DNA from: Phoronis australis
Taxonomy: Eukaryota; Phoronida; Phoronidae
Length of the DNA: 64,000 nucleotides
Direction of reading: 5' to 3'
NCBI GenBank assembly: GCA_002633005.1
Contig: NMRA01000330.1
Span: 126,001-190,000, forward strand
Of the stretch, positions 26,201 through 35,800 are shown one piece after another. Numbering within the stretch: position 1 is the stretch's first letter; every line of letters begins with the position of its first letter. A program made the translations under genes and the position numbers. The notes beneath the pieces are model-generated. The model was not told the DNA's origin, did not search any database, and worked only from the letters and a program-made list of their open reading frames with translations.

Positions 26201-29200
26201 TCATACACTTCAAAGTGGGTGTACATGTAGCTTAAAGCTCGCTCTTCGTTACCTGGGATCAGAATTCTCCAGAACCCATTTAAATTCCTTTTTTCCGCGC
26301 CTGAGCCCCCCCCCCCTTCCTATGCTCAACATTTCACATTTTTGAGACACTTCTACGGTTATTTCAAGCGTAAGGACACTTTAGAGGCACCACGTGATAT
26401 CACAGGGAATTTTACAAATACACCGTTTCGAAGATTGACATTTGAGGAAACCTTACTGTTCCCAACAAAAGTAACTTAAACGAAACTGTGTTGCGGCTTT
26501 GAACCCGCAGTGGCGGCGAAGAAAATATCACGATGAGTTTTACTTATTTTATTTTGCTTTTATTCTCCGCAGTGTGTATTCAACATCTCAGTGAAACATA
26601 TTACGGTCTCAATGTACCAGTGAAGCATTCTGACCATCAATGCAAAACACCGACATAGGTAGTCTGAGTGTACAAAATTTATTTCATACATCGGTAAGCA
26701 TTAAAAAACAGCGTGATGCATAAACCGACAAACTCGCTTTAGCCACAACAGATAGCGCAAGTCAGTGGCATAACGGATACGAAACCCTGGATAGGACCTA
26801 GCTAGAAAAGCAAGACTTCGCGAGATTACGTGAGACGTCAATGAGAGCACAGTGATTTTGGCTAGATTTTTCTCGTAGCGAGACAGGTGTTGAACCCTAT
26901 ATTCTCACATCAATAACGAACCTTCATTGGAATCCTACAGTAGCAGTTATCGTTTTTGACCCTATAGTCTGGAACAAGTTTGAAAACTTCTTACTAAGTC
27001 TGTTGAATTCAGTGACAGATGTGGCCCTAACGCCAATTAGACATCACTTCATCGACGGTTCTGGGGAAAGACGTCGACGTAACAGTGATCGCTTTTCGCT
27101 GAAGTCAGTTTTTCTCGTCCACTGGCTGTACTAATAGTGCGTTTAGTATTACTTTTATCACTGAGCTAAATTATTATTCTTTGTAATTAGTAAACTTTTT
27201 TCATTTCGGCATTCAGACGGAAATCAAGGAAACTAATTTTTGTTTTACTCCATTTCTTCATAATGCCCACAACTCAATGTGATTGCCAATACTTTCTAGT
27301 CAGCGAGATTTTTCTTCTCACTCACAAATCGTTGTAGGAGTTAACGCTTATGACAGTAAGCTAACACTAGATGGCACTCCATGCTCGGTTCCATTCACGT
27401 ACAGGGGGACTACGTATAGCAAGTGTGCGAAAACTTCTCAGAAGCCTTGGTGCTATACAAACAAGGCCAGGAGCAAGTGGGGATACTGCTTCTCTGTAGG
27501 TAAGTATTATACAACAATCGGAGTAACGATGGTTGCAGAAACAGCAGAAGCCGAAAAAGCAGACATCAAACAACAGCGGCGGTCGTGGTAGCAAAATAGT
27601 AGCTCCCGTAAAACGTACTAGTAGGCCTAACACAAGTAGACGGGGAAGTGGCGGAGATGGGGGCAGAGATGGGGACGGCCGATGCAGCAGCATATGCAAC
27701 AGATCTACCGGTTGGGGGGGGTGGTAGCAATCTGATAATAGTATGCGTATCATACAACACAGCTGCAGTCATGCATTTGCGTCCCTACTATGCATTTTCT
27801 TTTGTTATAGGGATACTAACGTGCACCTTCTCGTAGTACAGGTTGAAATGATACTGCTATGTCATGGTGCTATGTCATGGGCGGCGCAGCACTGAAAAAA
27901 GTAGGGGGCTGTAGCCCCCCACTGAGCCCCCTATGTTACGCCGCCCATGTATGTACGCTGGATTGACGGGCAATACATATGTTAATCCTTATTTTGATGC
28001 TCTTGTCCAAAGCTAGTTTTATGACCTCCGTGCAACTGAAAATGACCGACTAAGGACAACTTACAAATTCGCTTTGAAACATATTTGGACTTATGAGGCT
28101 TCATCACGGTTATGGAACATTAATATGTACCAGATTAATCTCACCTAGTCGTAGTTAATACCTGCATAGCAAGGTGTAGTCACTTCTTGTACGACGTCAG
28201 TTTCACGAGCTTTCTATTACTTCAGCAAAACTGAATATTGATCTGACCAGCTGCCAAATGTCCACGACGTACAATGAACAGTACTTCGGACACCGGAACA
28301 AAGGTGACGACGGCTATCCCTGCAAACCATGGACGGCACAGACGAGGTACACGTCGACATATTTCCCGATGGACGGCAATTCCGTGGAGCTTGCTGGCAA
28401 CTACTGTCGCCGCGTGAGGTGGCAAAACTCAAAGCCTTGGTGTTACAACACGTCCAGTAGAGGGTGGAGCTACTGCACTATTCGCGCATGCTCTGCCAAA
28501 GGTAGGTTTCTCGAGTTAACCTCTTAGTCTGAATAGTCATTTTGGAGTAGCACGTGACAGTCCTACTATTTTGATTACCAAAAATTTCAATCTTTAGTAG
28601 GCTAAGCTAAAAAAGTGGCACGTTCTGGAGGACGTAATACGTGAATGAATTTCACGAGACCCTTTTACTTTTAACTATTTTCAGCCAATTTTCAATTTTG
28701 AGTACGTTTCTGAAACTTTGGCGCAAGTTTATTGTGACTGATGCAAAGCTGCATTACACGCGCCTCACTCTGGTCCACAAAATTATAAAAGCTTTTCCCG
28801 ATGCGAAAGTTAATAACTGGAAAATATGCTAATATGTCGTTTTCGCAAACAAAATTTACACCATGACTGAATTCAGCTCAAAACTGCCTTCTTTCAAAGA
28901 AATTGGTCTTGTTGTTATTTTGTATTTTAAATACTTTAAGTTTTATGAATTTTAACCGAAGTTAATTCAGTCGAAGTTTAAGCCCAAATAATGTTCAATC
29001 AACACAACTCCAAATATTATCAAACTTAACTAAATTTCATAATTTTTTTACTTTAAGTGTTATTTTGGTGGTGCGCCACCACCTATAATGATCGCCGTGG
29101 CCAGTGACAGCCAACTCATACATTATGGGCATTCATTCAATTGCCACCGTATGCAAAGAGGTTTCCGTGGAAAAGCCTGCCCACTTTTTAAATAAACGTT

Positions 29201-29360
29201 TAAAGTAATAAAACAGGCCAAACACAAAAAGGGATGAATTTTACGAATATTAGTAATATCTTTCGACTGACGAAATTTGTCCCGTGTTCTAAATTAGCGA
29301 AGATAATCTTCAATGTACACAACCTGTTTAAACTGCTATGTTTTTTCAGATTGGGATTGA
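14122..29360 (+). CDS. Secreted FN2-kringle protein with unassigned helical core, 11 exons
   Basis: Joining 14122-14203, 16043-16342, 17497-17517, 20858-20886, 21256-21539, 23698-23822, 24476-24576, 26020-26155, 27338-27499, 28226-28501 and 29350-29360 gives one 508-residue frame. Residues 1-25 form a signal peptide. Residues 28-127 hold a four-cysteine module (C44, C66, C92, C112). KVKR at 129-132 could be a proprotein-convertase site. Residues 145-359 are rich in charged helices and match no family I know. Residues 360-413 are an FN2 domain and 423-502 a six-cysteine kringle; the end is DWD. The modules at both ends are on phase 1-1 exons, the classic sign of exon shuffling. FN2 and kringle domains bind collagen-like or proteinase ligands in known proteins; the role here is unknown. 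Exon 4 (29 nt) is the weakest link. Confidence 0.75.
14204..16042. other. Intron 1 of the FN2-kringle gene
   Basis: It contains a perfect hairpin at 14591-14612 and, at 15830-16015, a cluster of related short motifs of the type TCTCCATGGAGAAA/GTGGAAAA just before exon 2. No exon is seen. Confidence 0.5.
14591..14612. repeat. Perfect short hairpin in intron 1
   Basis: ATAAACGCCC and GGGCGTTTAT are exact inverted arms around CT. A related half-site (TATAAGCGCCC) follows at about 14630, so this may be the remnant of a small foldback repeat. Confidence 0.7.
16043..16342 (+). CDS. FN2-kringle gene, exon 2: four-cysteine module
   Basis: The acceptor is TATTGTTTCAACAG and the donor GTAAGG; 300 nt, phase 1 to 1. 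It encodes residues 28-127 with cysteines at 44, 66, 92 and 112 and short motifs GGSCVPVGGLAKPGELPFPF and DNGKCFKVW. The end (CEEQMKEMKTAL) looks helical. I do not recognise the module. Confidence 0.75.
16343..17496. other. Intron 2 of the FN2-kringle gene
   Basis: It includes a GC-rich repeat fragment at about 16661-16705 (AGTGGCGGATTTAGAAGGGG...), related in style to the element at 29667. Open frames over it are repeat-derived. Confidence 0.5.
17497..17517 (+). CDS. FN2-kringle gene, exon 3: 21-nt microexon
   Basis: ATAAAGTGAAGCGGGCAGACG is bounded by CTTGTCTTTCAG and GTAAGT, both strong sites; phase is 1 to 1. It adds DKVKRAD, with a dibasic KR in a K-x-K-R setting. Its phase lets it be skipped without changing the frame. 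Confidence 0.65.
17518..18396. other. Intron of the FN2-kringle gene, left of the gap
   Basis: No exon that passes from phase 1 to 0 with sound splice sites was found here. A poly-C run leads into the gap. Confidence 0.4.
18397..18446. other. Assembly gap of 50 N
   Basis: The gap is flanked by poly-C on both sides (from about 18388 and to about 18456), so it was probably caused by a homopolymer. Open frames across it are artefacts. Confidence 0.95.
18620..18829 (-). CDS. Candidate first exon of an unrecognised antisense gene
   Basis: ATG at 18829 opens 70 codons (MVISRQDLRDLALLKAKACP ...) ending at a good donor, GTGAGC, phase 0. The peptide has CPDCGTAC and later single cysteines and a histidine (RRHTC, DEAGH), so metal binding is possible. 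It lies inside an intron of the plus-strand FN2-kringle gene. I do not recognise the family and could not find the next exon, so it may be a relic or a chance frame. Confidence 0.4.
18830..20640. other. Intron of the FN2-kringle gene with diverged repeats
   Basis: About 19680-20545 looks like one or two old copies of an interspersed repeat: blocks such as AAGATACAG/GAGATACAG, GTCCGAAAAT and CCACTAG(A/G)(A/T)GG recur. No coding exon is supported. Confidence 0.35.
20668..20790 (+). repeat. GC-rich minisatellite, about 18-20-bp unit
   Basis: About six units of GGGGCCCCGCGCTTTTT and variants stand in a row. The GGGGCCCC part is self-complementary, so the array can form strong hairpins. It lies about 70 bp before the proposed 29-nt exon. 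Confidence 0.85.
20858..20886 (+). CDS. FN2-kringle gene, proposed exon 4 (29 nt)
   Basis: Exon 3 ends in phase 1 and exon 5 begins in phase 0, so an exon of 3n+2 bases must lie between. This stretch fits: acceptor GCACTGACCTCAG, donor GTGAGG, 29 nt, encoding GDANPICKVC. It brings two cysteines (C141, C144) and makes the total model an exact multiple of three. Other short stretches (for example 19123-19151) also fit the phase but have poorer donors. Confidence 0.4.
21256..21539 (+). CDS. FN2-kringle gene, exon 5: helical region
   Basis: The acceptor is CCTTTTTAAG and the donor GTAAGT; phase 0 to 2. It encodes residues 145-238, with helical, charged segments such as KMNEAYANDLKDYLKVLRRE and YVSTRFAIKQELIRIAKPEE. 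No family is recognised. Confidence 0.75.
21540..23697. other. Intron 5 of the FN2-kringle gene
   Basis: Near 21645-21750 lies a fragment of the dispersed CGCGAGATTACGTGAGAC repeat (also near 26820, and whole at 51740). The rest shows nothing I can name. Confidence 0.45.
23698..23822 (+). CDS. FN2-kringle gene, exon 6: helical region
   Basis: The acceptor is TTTACTTTTTGCAG and the donor GTGAGT; phase 2 to 1. It encodes QSHAREFLTLGLRHIPYLG then RIAYGEFEKWRKSKLKCYM, with one cysteine. Confidence 0.75.
23823..24475. other. Intron 6 of the FN2-kringle gene
   Basis: Nothing is seen apart from AT-rich unique sequence. Confidence 0.5.
24476..24576 (+). CDS. FN2-kringle gene, exon 7
   Basis: The acceptor is GTTGTTTTCAG and the donor GTAAGT; phase 1 to 0. 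It encodes HVNRYRYNKVFNWKDEVTGK then HRYEQRLYPDNTDA, rich in tyrosine and charged residues. Confidence 0.7.
24577..26019. other. Intron 7 of the FN2-kringle gene
   Basis: No exon is supported. Minus-strand frames at 25023-25334 and 25764-26180 lack splice support; the latter is the shadow of exon 8. Confidence 0.45.
26020..26155 (+). CDS. FN2-kringle gene, exon 8
   Basis: The acceptor is CATATTTCGATTGCAG and the donor GTAGGC; phase 0 to 1. It encodes KMKAWCKGYDAPFLRSMNAY then INAMRANIRAWGTMFNKM, a likely amphipathic helix before the FN2 domain. Confidence 0.75.
26156..27337. other. Intron 8 of the FN2-kringle gene
   Basis: A second fragment of the CGCGAGATTACGTGAGAC repeat lies at about 26795-26890 and runs on to GATTTTGGCTAGATTTTTCT. 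A poly-C run lies at about 26308-26317. Confidence 0.45.
27338..27499 (+). CDS. FN2-kringle gene, exon 9: fibronectin type II domain
   Basis: Acceptor GTTGTAG and donor GTAAGT; phase 1 to 1, so one exon equals one module. The domain has the four FN2 cysteines at 375, 389, 398 and 410 and the signature PCSVPFTYRGTTYSKC, then PWCYTN and WGYC. FN2 domains in known proteins bind gelatin, phospholipid or sugar ligands. Confidence 0.88.
27500..28225. other. Intron 9 of the FN2-kringle gene, with a hairpin repeat
   Basis: It holds the single-unit GGCGG hairpin repeat at 27876-27949. The open frames at 27533-27772 arise from GGX-rich sequence and look like chance. Confidence 0.6.
27876..27949. repeat. 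GC-rich hairpin repeat (GGCGG family), single copy
   Basis: It runs from CATGGGCGGCGCAGCACTG to TTACGCCGCCCATG, with inverted ends CATGGGCGGC/GCCGCCCATG. An inner stem, GGGGGCTGTAGCCCCC, follows the ACTGAAAAAAGT box. Confidence 0.8.
28226..28501 (+). CDS. FN2-kringle gene, exon 10: kringle domain
   Basis: Acceptor TATTACTTCAG and donor GTAGGT; phase 1 to 1. Six cysteines at 423, 446, 474, 486, 497 and 502 have kringle spacing (80 residues first to last). Conserved blocks are GYPCKPW, NYCRR, SKPWCYN and WSYC. Kringles in known proteins bind lysine-rich or extracellular ligands; I cannot see a clear lysine-binding aspartate pair. Confidence 0.88.
28502..29349. other. Intron 10 of the FN2-kringle gene
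   Basis: AT-rich sequence with no exon seen. Confidence 0.45.
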
Positions 29361-29442
29361 TAGTATCATCCGCTTCCTGGCAGGTAACACTCCTGTTCCA
29401 TGTATTCCTGCATATTTTTTCATGGCAACATTGATCAATAAA
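29350..29442 (+). CDS. FN2-kringle gene, proposed terminal exon with poly(A) signal
   Basis: After a good acceptor (TGCTATGTTTTTTCAG) the frame reads D-W-D and stops (TGA, 29358-29360). AATAAA follows at 29437-29442, 77 nt after the stop. Alternatively, intron retention after the kringle would add GRFLELTS before a stop. Confidence 0.55.
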
Positions 29443-29666
29443 TAATTAATTAATCAGCAACAAATACAAGTTTCCTTCTCATGTACAGAAATTTGTGGAG
29501 CACGATTACTTAAATAATTGAAGTTATAAAAAATAATATACCTCTACATTTCTCTGCATTTTGTTATGTTTAACAAAATGTTCACTTAAGAGTTCTGTAA
29601 CTCAAAACAATGAAAATGTAAAGACAGTTTACTCTTGGAAACAAAGCACATACACACCTCAAACAT
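29443..29666. other. 3' flank of the FN2-kringle gene
   Basis: Short AT-rich stretch after the AATAAA; nothing else is seen. Confidence 0.4.
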
Positions 29667-29795
29667 AGGCGGATCCAGGGAGGGGGGTGAAGGGGTCCAG
29701 TTCCACCTTTTCCCCTTGATTTTAGTGATATCAAATCTAGAATTTTCAACTTGTTGACTTGGACCTCCCATTTAAAAATTCCTGGATTCGCCCCT
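29667..29795. mobile_element. Small MITE with GGCGGATCCAGG ends
   Basis: It begins AGGCGGATCCAGG and ends CCTGGATTCGCCCCT, imperfect inverted repeats about 130 bp apart, followed by G-rich sequence. It lies just 3' of the FN2-kringle gene. The open frames on the minus strand here are repeat-derived. Confidence 0.6.
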
Positions 29796-32059
29796 GTCAA
29801 AATCCAACTGCTGCCTGTGGGTCTTGTAATTGGCCCAATTATGTTTGCACACCCACCGGAATCAATGAAGAGCCTATTATTCCAGAGTTTTAGGTTTTAA
29901 AAGTTACATTTTTTGTCCCATTTTAAAAATTCAAAAACCTAATCACTCGAACAGTTTTCACGAACTATTCAAATATGATATATTAACAAACTTTTAAAAC
30001 GAAATTTTGAAAATACTATTGTCGACCTCAGCATGTTCTGGTTCTCTGGTGAACGATAACATCAGCAACCAGAGGCGATATAAATAACTACACCAGCATT
30101 GTGTCTTTGATCAGTGCGGCATATTTCGAGACCGGTAAGCTGGTCGAGTTGCCCAATCTCGACCGGTCAGGGTATCAGCGTAGGATTCTTTTCACGTAAT
30201 GACCAGGGGCACATTCGACGAAGTTGGGGGCACATTCGACGAAGTTGTCTCTACGACAGTACCCCCCCCCCCCGTTTATCCGTACCCGTTCTGTGGGTCT
30301 GTATTATGATGGTAACGCTACAACTTTTGCACGTTATAAAAGTATGTCAATGAATTTATATTTTTATCATAAAAACGCCGTTTACAAACAAAATATTTAC
30401 AAACTTCATAGTCACAGATAACGTACAGTAAAACTCGCATAAGTTGGTCACGAATGCATGTATGTTGGAACTTCGCTTATAACCAAGTTCTGCGTGCGGT
30501 TGTTCTTGTTCATTCATCCAACTTTTACAAGTAAGTCAAATTTTGCTTTACGTGGATAAAACCTTTCAGTCCCGTTGGATCTGATATTTGCTGTTCTCTC
30601 TGTAATCGTCTGATTCGAGACCTTGCTGTTCCCACGTTACCTCTTGAAGTCTTTATGTATTCTTGTCTCCGGCAGCGTTGGTTTGGGAACGAACGACCGC
30701 GGTTCCACCTTCAACGGCTCCGCATTGTCTCAATACACACGATGCTGCTGTTCCTGATAACACTTAGCAACGTTAACCTCTGATTTCAAGCAGTGCACCA
30801 CTACATAGACTGACAATAGGTGGAGCCAGGGCACATATCCAAGTGTGATAAACGTGCAACCAAACGTGATGAAAATAATTTTACTACCTCATGTCGGTCT
30901 GAGGCTAAAATGAAAAACGAACAAAGATTGCGCAAGCCCTTAATCTTAAGACTATTCCCGAAATTCAATTTCAACTATTAATACACGGGATACTAAAGCC
31001 TGTTTTGGCGATTTTCATCCAAAACTGGTCTTCTTATGATCAGCAACTGCAGAAACATTATTTCACTCTGACGTGCTTCAAATCAAAACCTTGAGCTTCG
31101 AAGTCAACGGTCTTTCCCCCAAAGTATTTGATTAACTTACTCTAATAATTATCCACGCTTGCCGATTGTCTAAATTTTATTGCAGGCGTGTTCCAAGTTT
31201 GTGAGTGTTGACGAGAATAACAGATAACATAATATTGCATGTCAACCAATGTTAAAGCGTTGATACTTGCAGTTGGTATCTGCCAGTGGTTGACACAACG
31301 TTTAGTATCCCTTAAAACAACATGCATGTAACAAGATTCCGATTCAAGTTAAGTAGTCTTAAGATCTCACAGTCAACTAGATATTGATCAATAAAAACGT
31401 TGAAGGCCTTATCACACAAAGTATGCTACTTGTTTGTTTTTTGTGTTTGCAATTAGTAACAGCTTTGTAGCGATGCACCTGGAATTGGGTATTCTGAGGG
31501 GCCATGGAATGTTATTTTACAGCGCTACAATTACTTCCCATTAATACAACGGGAGGAAGTCAATATATATCCCCAAGCTCGATTAATATCTGTGAATATT
31601 CAAGCCTGATTACTTGGGTTTCGTTCCAGTGCTTTCCGTCTGTTAGGCCTACTGATAGCACTGTGTGTTTATGGGAATTAGATCAGCGGTGTGCTAGCAC
31701 CGGGCATGTCCAATGATGTCATAGGCCTACCCGGAAATGACGATTGCCATTTTTTACAACAGGGGCACCATCTACCGAGTATTGACGTATAAGAAATAGC
31801 CCCTTCCGACATTCTTCAACGGTACTGCATATCAATTTCGGGAACTCATTTTCTCCACAGACGAAGAAATGGAGTATAACAGACTTTGGCCTAAAATTAT
31901 AAGCCTCTATGCACCTCAGACGCTTGAACGACCACAATACAACTGATCAGTTTCGACCGTACGTCACTAAGTAAAAATGAATATTCATATCTCGGCAGCA
32001 GCTGATAAGTGATGTCGGGAGCCATGCGGTTAACTATTCGATAGTTCACTAGAATTGTT
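29796..32059. other. Intergenic region between the FN2-kringle and Ly6 genes
   Basis: No exon is supported. A 20-bp motif (GGGGCACATTCGACGAAGTT) occurs twice in a row near 30207-30247, next to a poly-C run. Confidence 0.45.
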
Positions 32060-32638
32060 TTGTTACCAATATGGTGGTCACTTGAAAACTCTGTAAATTT
32101 TCGACGACACAATTCGGGATCACTCTTGGTGCCTGCCAACAAAGGTTTTCATGAAACCTCGAATATAGAGCTTGGCCAACACGTAACAGAGTTTTTGATC
32201 CGATTCGGAAGAATGAAACGCTCCACTTAACGTTATCTACCGACAATGCGTCACATCCGTCGAGCACTCTCTAGGAGGCATGTTTCACCATTTCTGCTGT
32301 TTCATTGTTTTATTCATGGTCGACGCAAATACTCACTGTGCAGTCCGAGACTCTTGCTTGATACGAAAAAGCTTCCATGAGGAAAAAACGATTTGCCATT
32401 TTCACTGTCGAGTTCTCTAGGGCACTGTCGAGTCTATGATATTATAAAGGGGAGGGGGGCAACCACATGTTCGCCTTGTGTGGGGCCTTCTAAATTCGCC
32501 TGTGAAGGACGACTGAAAACGATTGCTCTAATACAAGTCGCTGTGGAATTTCAGTTTAATAAATTGTTGTGAGTCATCCCTCACAGGTCTCTTTTTACAT
32601 CCTGAGCGTTAAATGCTCCACCAATCCCCGTCACTGTG

Positions 32639-32838
32639 CTACAAAAGTGTTCTCGTGAAGTAAAAAATCGCAAGAGGGAAAAGTGATGACACAGTCCGAT
32701 ATTTCAACGGTGCACCGTTACAAACGTCAGATTGACAGTGACAAATTGTACTCCTAGTCAGTCCACTAGAGGTCACTTTGCATGTGTCTTGTCCTTTGTA
32801 TACATAGTTTGCGCAATATCTTTCTACGTGTTTGGCAT
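32639..32838 (-). CDS. Ly6-type gene, exon 3, copy A (altered tail)
   Basis: It matches copy B through CNGAP, then has L for S and Y for H. A 2-base insertion near 32648 shifts the frame so that it ends ...FTRTLL and TAG at 32641-32639. The tail stays hydrophobic, so GPI addition would still be possible. Confidence 0.75.
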
Positions 32839-35800
32839 CTGAAACAGAAACAGAAATAAATATGACATGTCAATCAACGTTCGAATGTTCGCTTTGCGGT
32901 GTGTTTTGTGAGACGCATAAACATGCTGTTTCTTAATCAGGCAAACAGGAACTAAGTGATTCAACAACGTTTCAGCGAAACCCGAGCACTTTCGAAACTA
33001 AAGAGATTAAGATTGTTTTGGAGATTTCTCCTCAAGTCAATTTTGTCACCTGTTATTGCAGAAATTGCACCTCCCTTGAGATTTAGCAGCATTAACATAA
33101 TTCATTGTGACCTCTCAACGGAGATTGTTCTAAACGATTTACAGAACGTTATTTTGTCCAATTAGCCTTCTGTTATAGTTAAGTCTGTTTTTATAGTTTT
33201 GATAATCAATAGTTGAATACTTATAGAGGAAAAGTTTATCCTTTGGTCAATTTGGGACACTTTACTTACTCAAACGGGTATTTTGGGCTTTTTATCGATT
33301 TTTATTTAATTCTTTAATAAATAGTAGGACAACCGTTGAATTAGTTTTAAGTCAAACACAAATTGTTGTTAGAACTAAAAACGAGGGAACAGTTTACTCT
33401 GAGCGTGCGTGCGTTCCCGCGAGAACCTCGCAACAACGCAACACCGCCATGAATTTCAAACGAAGCACACTACATCATAGCTTCCTTCGCGAGATTTTTG
33501 CGTCCACGGATGTCAACCCGAGTAGACGTTTTCGGAGCTTGCTTTCTGCTTCTTAATTCCGATTTGAGGAACTGTTTCATTTTTATAGAAATCAAGTAAA
33601 AAGGACCTCTTTAAAGTCTCATAGTAAGTAAAAATATGGCAATTAAATTTATCAAAAATATCTTAGAAAGGTAACATTCCTTCATAGTATATGCTCATTT
33701 ACAAAAAGTTCAATGCTCCGTTCAGAACATGGTTGTTATACGCGTAGAACTACCAATTCTACGTGTAAAATAAAGATGATCGCACGTCTAGAAATTTAGT
33801 TTTGTGCCAACAGTTTGAACGGGAGAAAGTTACTTACCTGTGCCCGGAGCTTCCGTCACCAACTTGACGCACGTGACACCTTCGCACATGGACACGTACC
33901 CGTTGTTCCGATCAGACGAGAATGCGTCTCCGCACTCGTCCTCTGATGACGTCACCACACTGTTGCACTTGTAGCAGAAAACTGCTTCGGCAACTACAAA
34001 ATATTAGAATTAGCTCATTTCTGCTGCAAAATTATAATCATCTAGCCGCTATATAGAGTTCTAAATGTCTGGTATATACTGTCATACTCAGAACGTAACA
34101 AGAAATATAATTTAAAAAAATAAACGATTATACAGTAGCAGCAGAGTTCCAATTGTAATTCTCGAAATTTATTAGTAACATACGCATGTGTTTTTAGTTT
34201 TTTATTCCTCAGTTCAGTTTTATTGGGGAATGTCACCCTTGAAGAGATTTTGGCCACTTTGTTACTTTTTACAAATTTCGTAGTCTAATTCGATTTTTCA
34301 ATTTCGATTTTCATCGGAAAACGATTTGAACAATTTTGAAAACGAAAGTGTGACGCAGGAAACCGTCTCAAGCATTGTGTGTCAAAACGGCAGAATCGCT
34401 CCATTGCTCAAATCGAAGGCATATTAATGTGTAACGGGACTTTGACTGAATGCGGCATTTCGGCCGTCAGTACAGTGATCGCCATATTTGGGCGATGAAG
34501 CTAGTGGTCACGTGTTTTGCTTGTAATGCATTGCGATATCTTGCATTTTCCTGAGTGTCTACGGAACAGGCACCAGAAATGCGAGGCAATGCAGCTTACT
34601 CGGACTGGTTGACGTTATCGGGAATTGTCTCAAGGCGTCGCCACTTCCGGTATGAGGAACTGCTATTTTTACTAATTTCAGTTGATTGAAGATGACTCTT
34701 ATATGTAACTTAAGTACGTCAAAAAAGGCTAAACTTCCCTTCAAAAAGGTAATAAGCCCCTGATTACACGAGCTCTCACATGAATTACTGTATCTAATAG
34801 AGGATGTCTCGGCGTCAGTATTTATCAATGACGTCAACCAATTCTAGGCAGTCCTGTGGTGGTAAAATTAGAGGTAAGTAGGAGCCTAAAAGCCCACCGT
34901 ATCACCTTGTGCACTGAATTTTAAAAGTGCATTAAATTCACAAAACTTGACTCAAACTTGTAGGCCTATTTTTGATTCAAGAGTGGGTATTTACTTCGAG
35001 TCTGCAGTGCCGAATCTTGGATGTCGCAGAAAGGGGGCCCAACCACACATTTAGGAAGGCAAAAGTCCGCGTGCATTCCAAGAGGTCTCGCTGAAGGGGG
35101 CCAAAACACAATTATAAAGGAAAATAGGAGCGTAACGCCCAGAAATGATATGCTGGCGGCGTTTTAGTCGCCCGTGGGCTGTATCCTCTGAGCCCTTTGA
35201 TCGTGTGCTACTATCCGATTCATTTCGTTGAATCCTCGATCGTTCACATACTGCTGTACTACAGCTAGAGTCTTAATGCAGAGGTCCAGTTGTCTCAGAG
35301 CTCTTGGTAGGTTGTCTACTTTAACCGTCTCTATTTCTACGAACTTTTGCACGATTGCCGTTGTCAGTGGCAAACATGCAGCCCAAACCGGGCGCAAATA
35401 CGCTTGACTTTGTGTTCGCCATGTCTTATCCCGGATCCCATCGGCCACGTTTTGGGTCCAAGATGCCAGAATAGAGCAAAATTACTGCTCATCATTGTCA
35501 AGTCAACGCCGGTCCAAGCTTAGAACAACACTTTGAATAAATTGACCAGGACGTGTGGTCACGCGCGCCGGAATATTCGGCAACAATGCTGTCGTCAGCG
35601 TAGCAGTGCTTTGATACCGTAAGCTATTGTACCAAAACTGTACCGTCACGTACTTTGCGTAGGCGCTACGTTAAGATATAAAAAATAGTTGGCTGCACTT
35701 ACGTGCGCCTACGCCCCACTATAGCGTAGCTTACGGTGCGTAGGCGCTAATACGTTCAAATGCCAAAAGGTGGTTGGCTGCGCCTACGTGCGCCTACGCC

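Noticed and set aside
27367-27753. 128-codon minus frame and nearby plus frames
   Set aside because: Shadow of the FN2 exon and of G-rich intron sequence.
35164-35448. 94-codon frame inside the hAT element (also 40108-40392)
   Set aside because: It has no ATG, no transposase motif, and most differences between the two copies change the residue.
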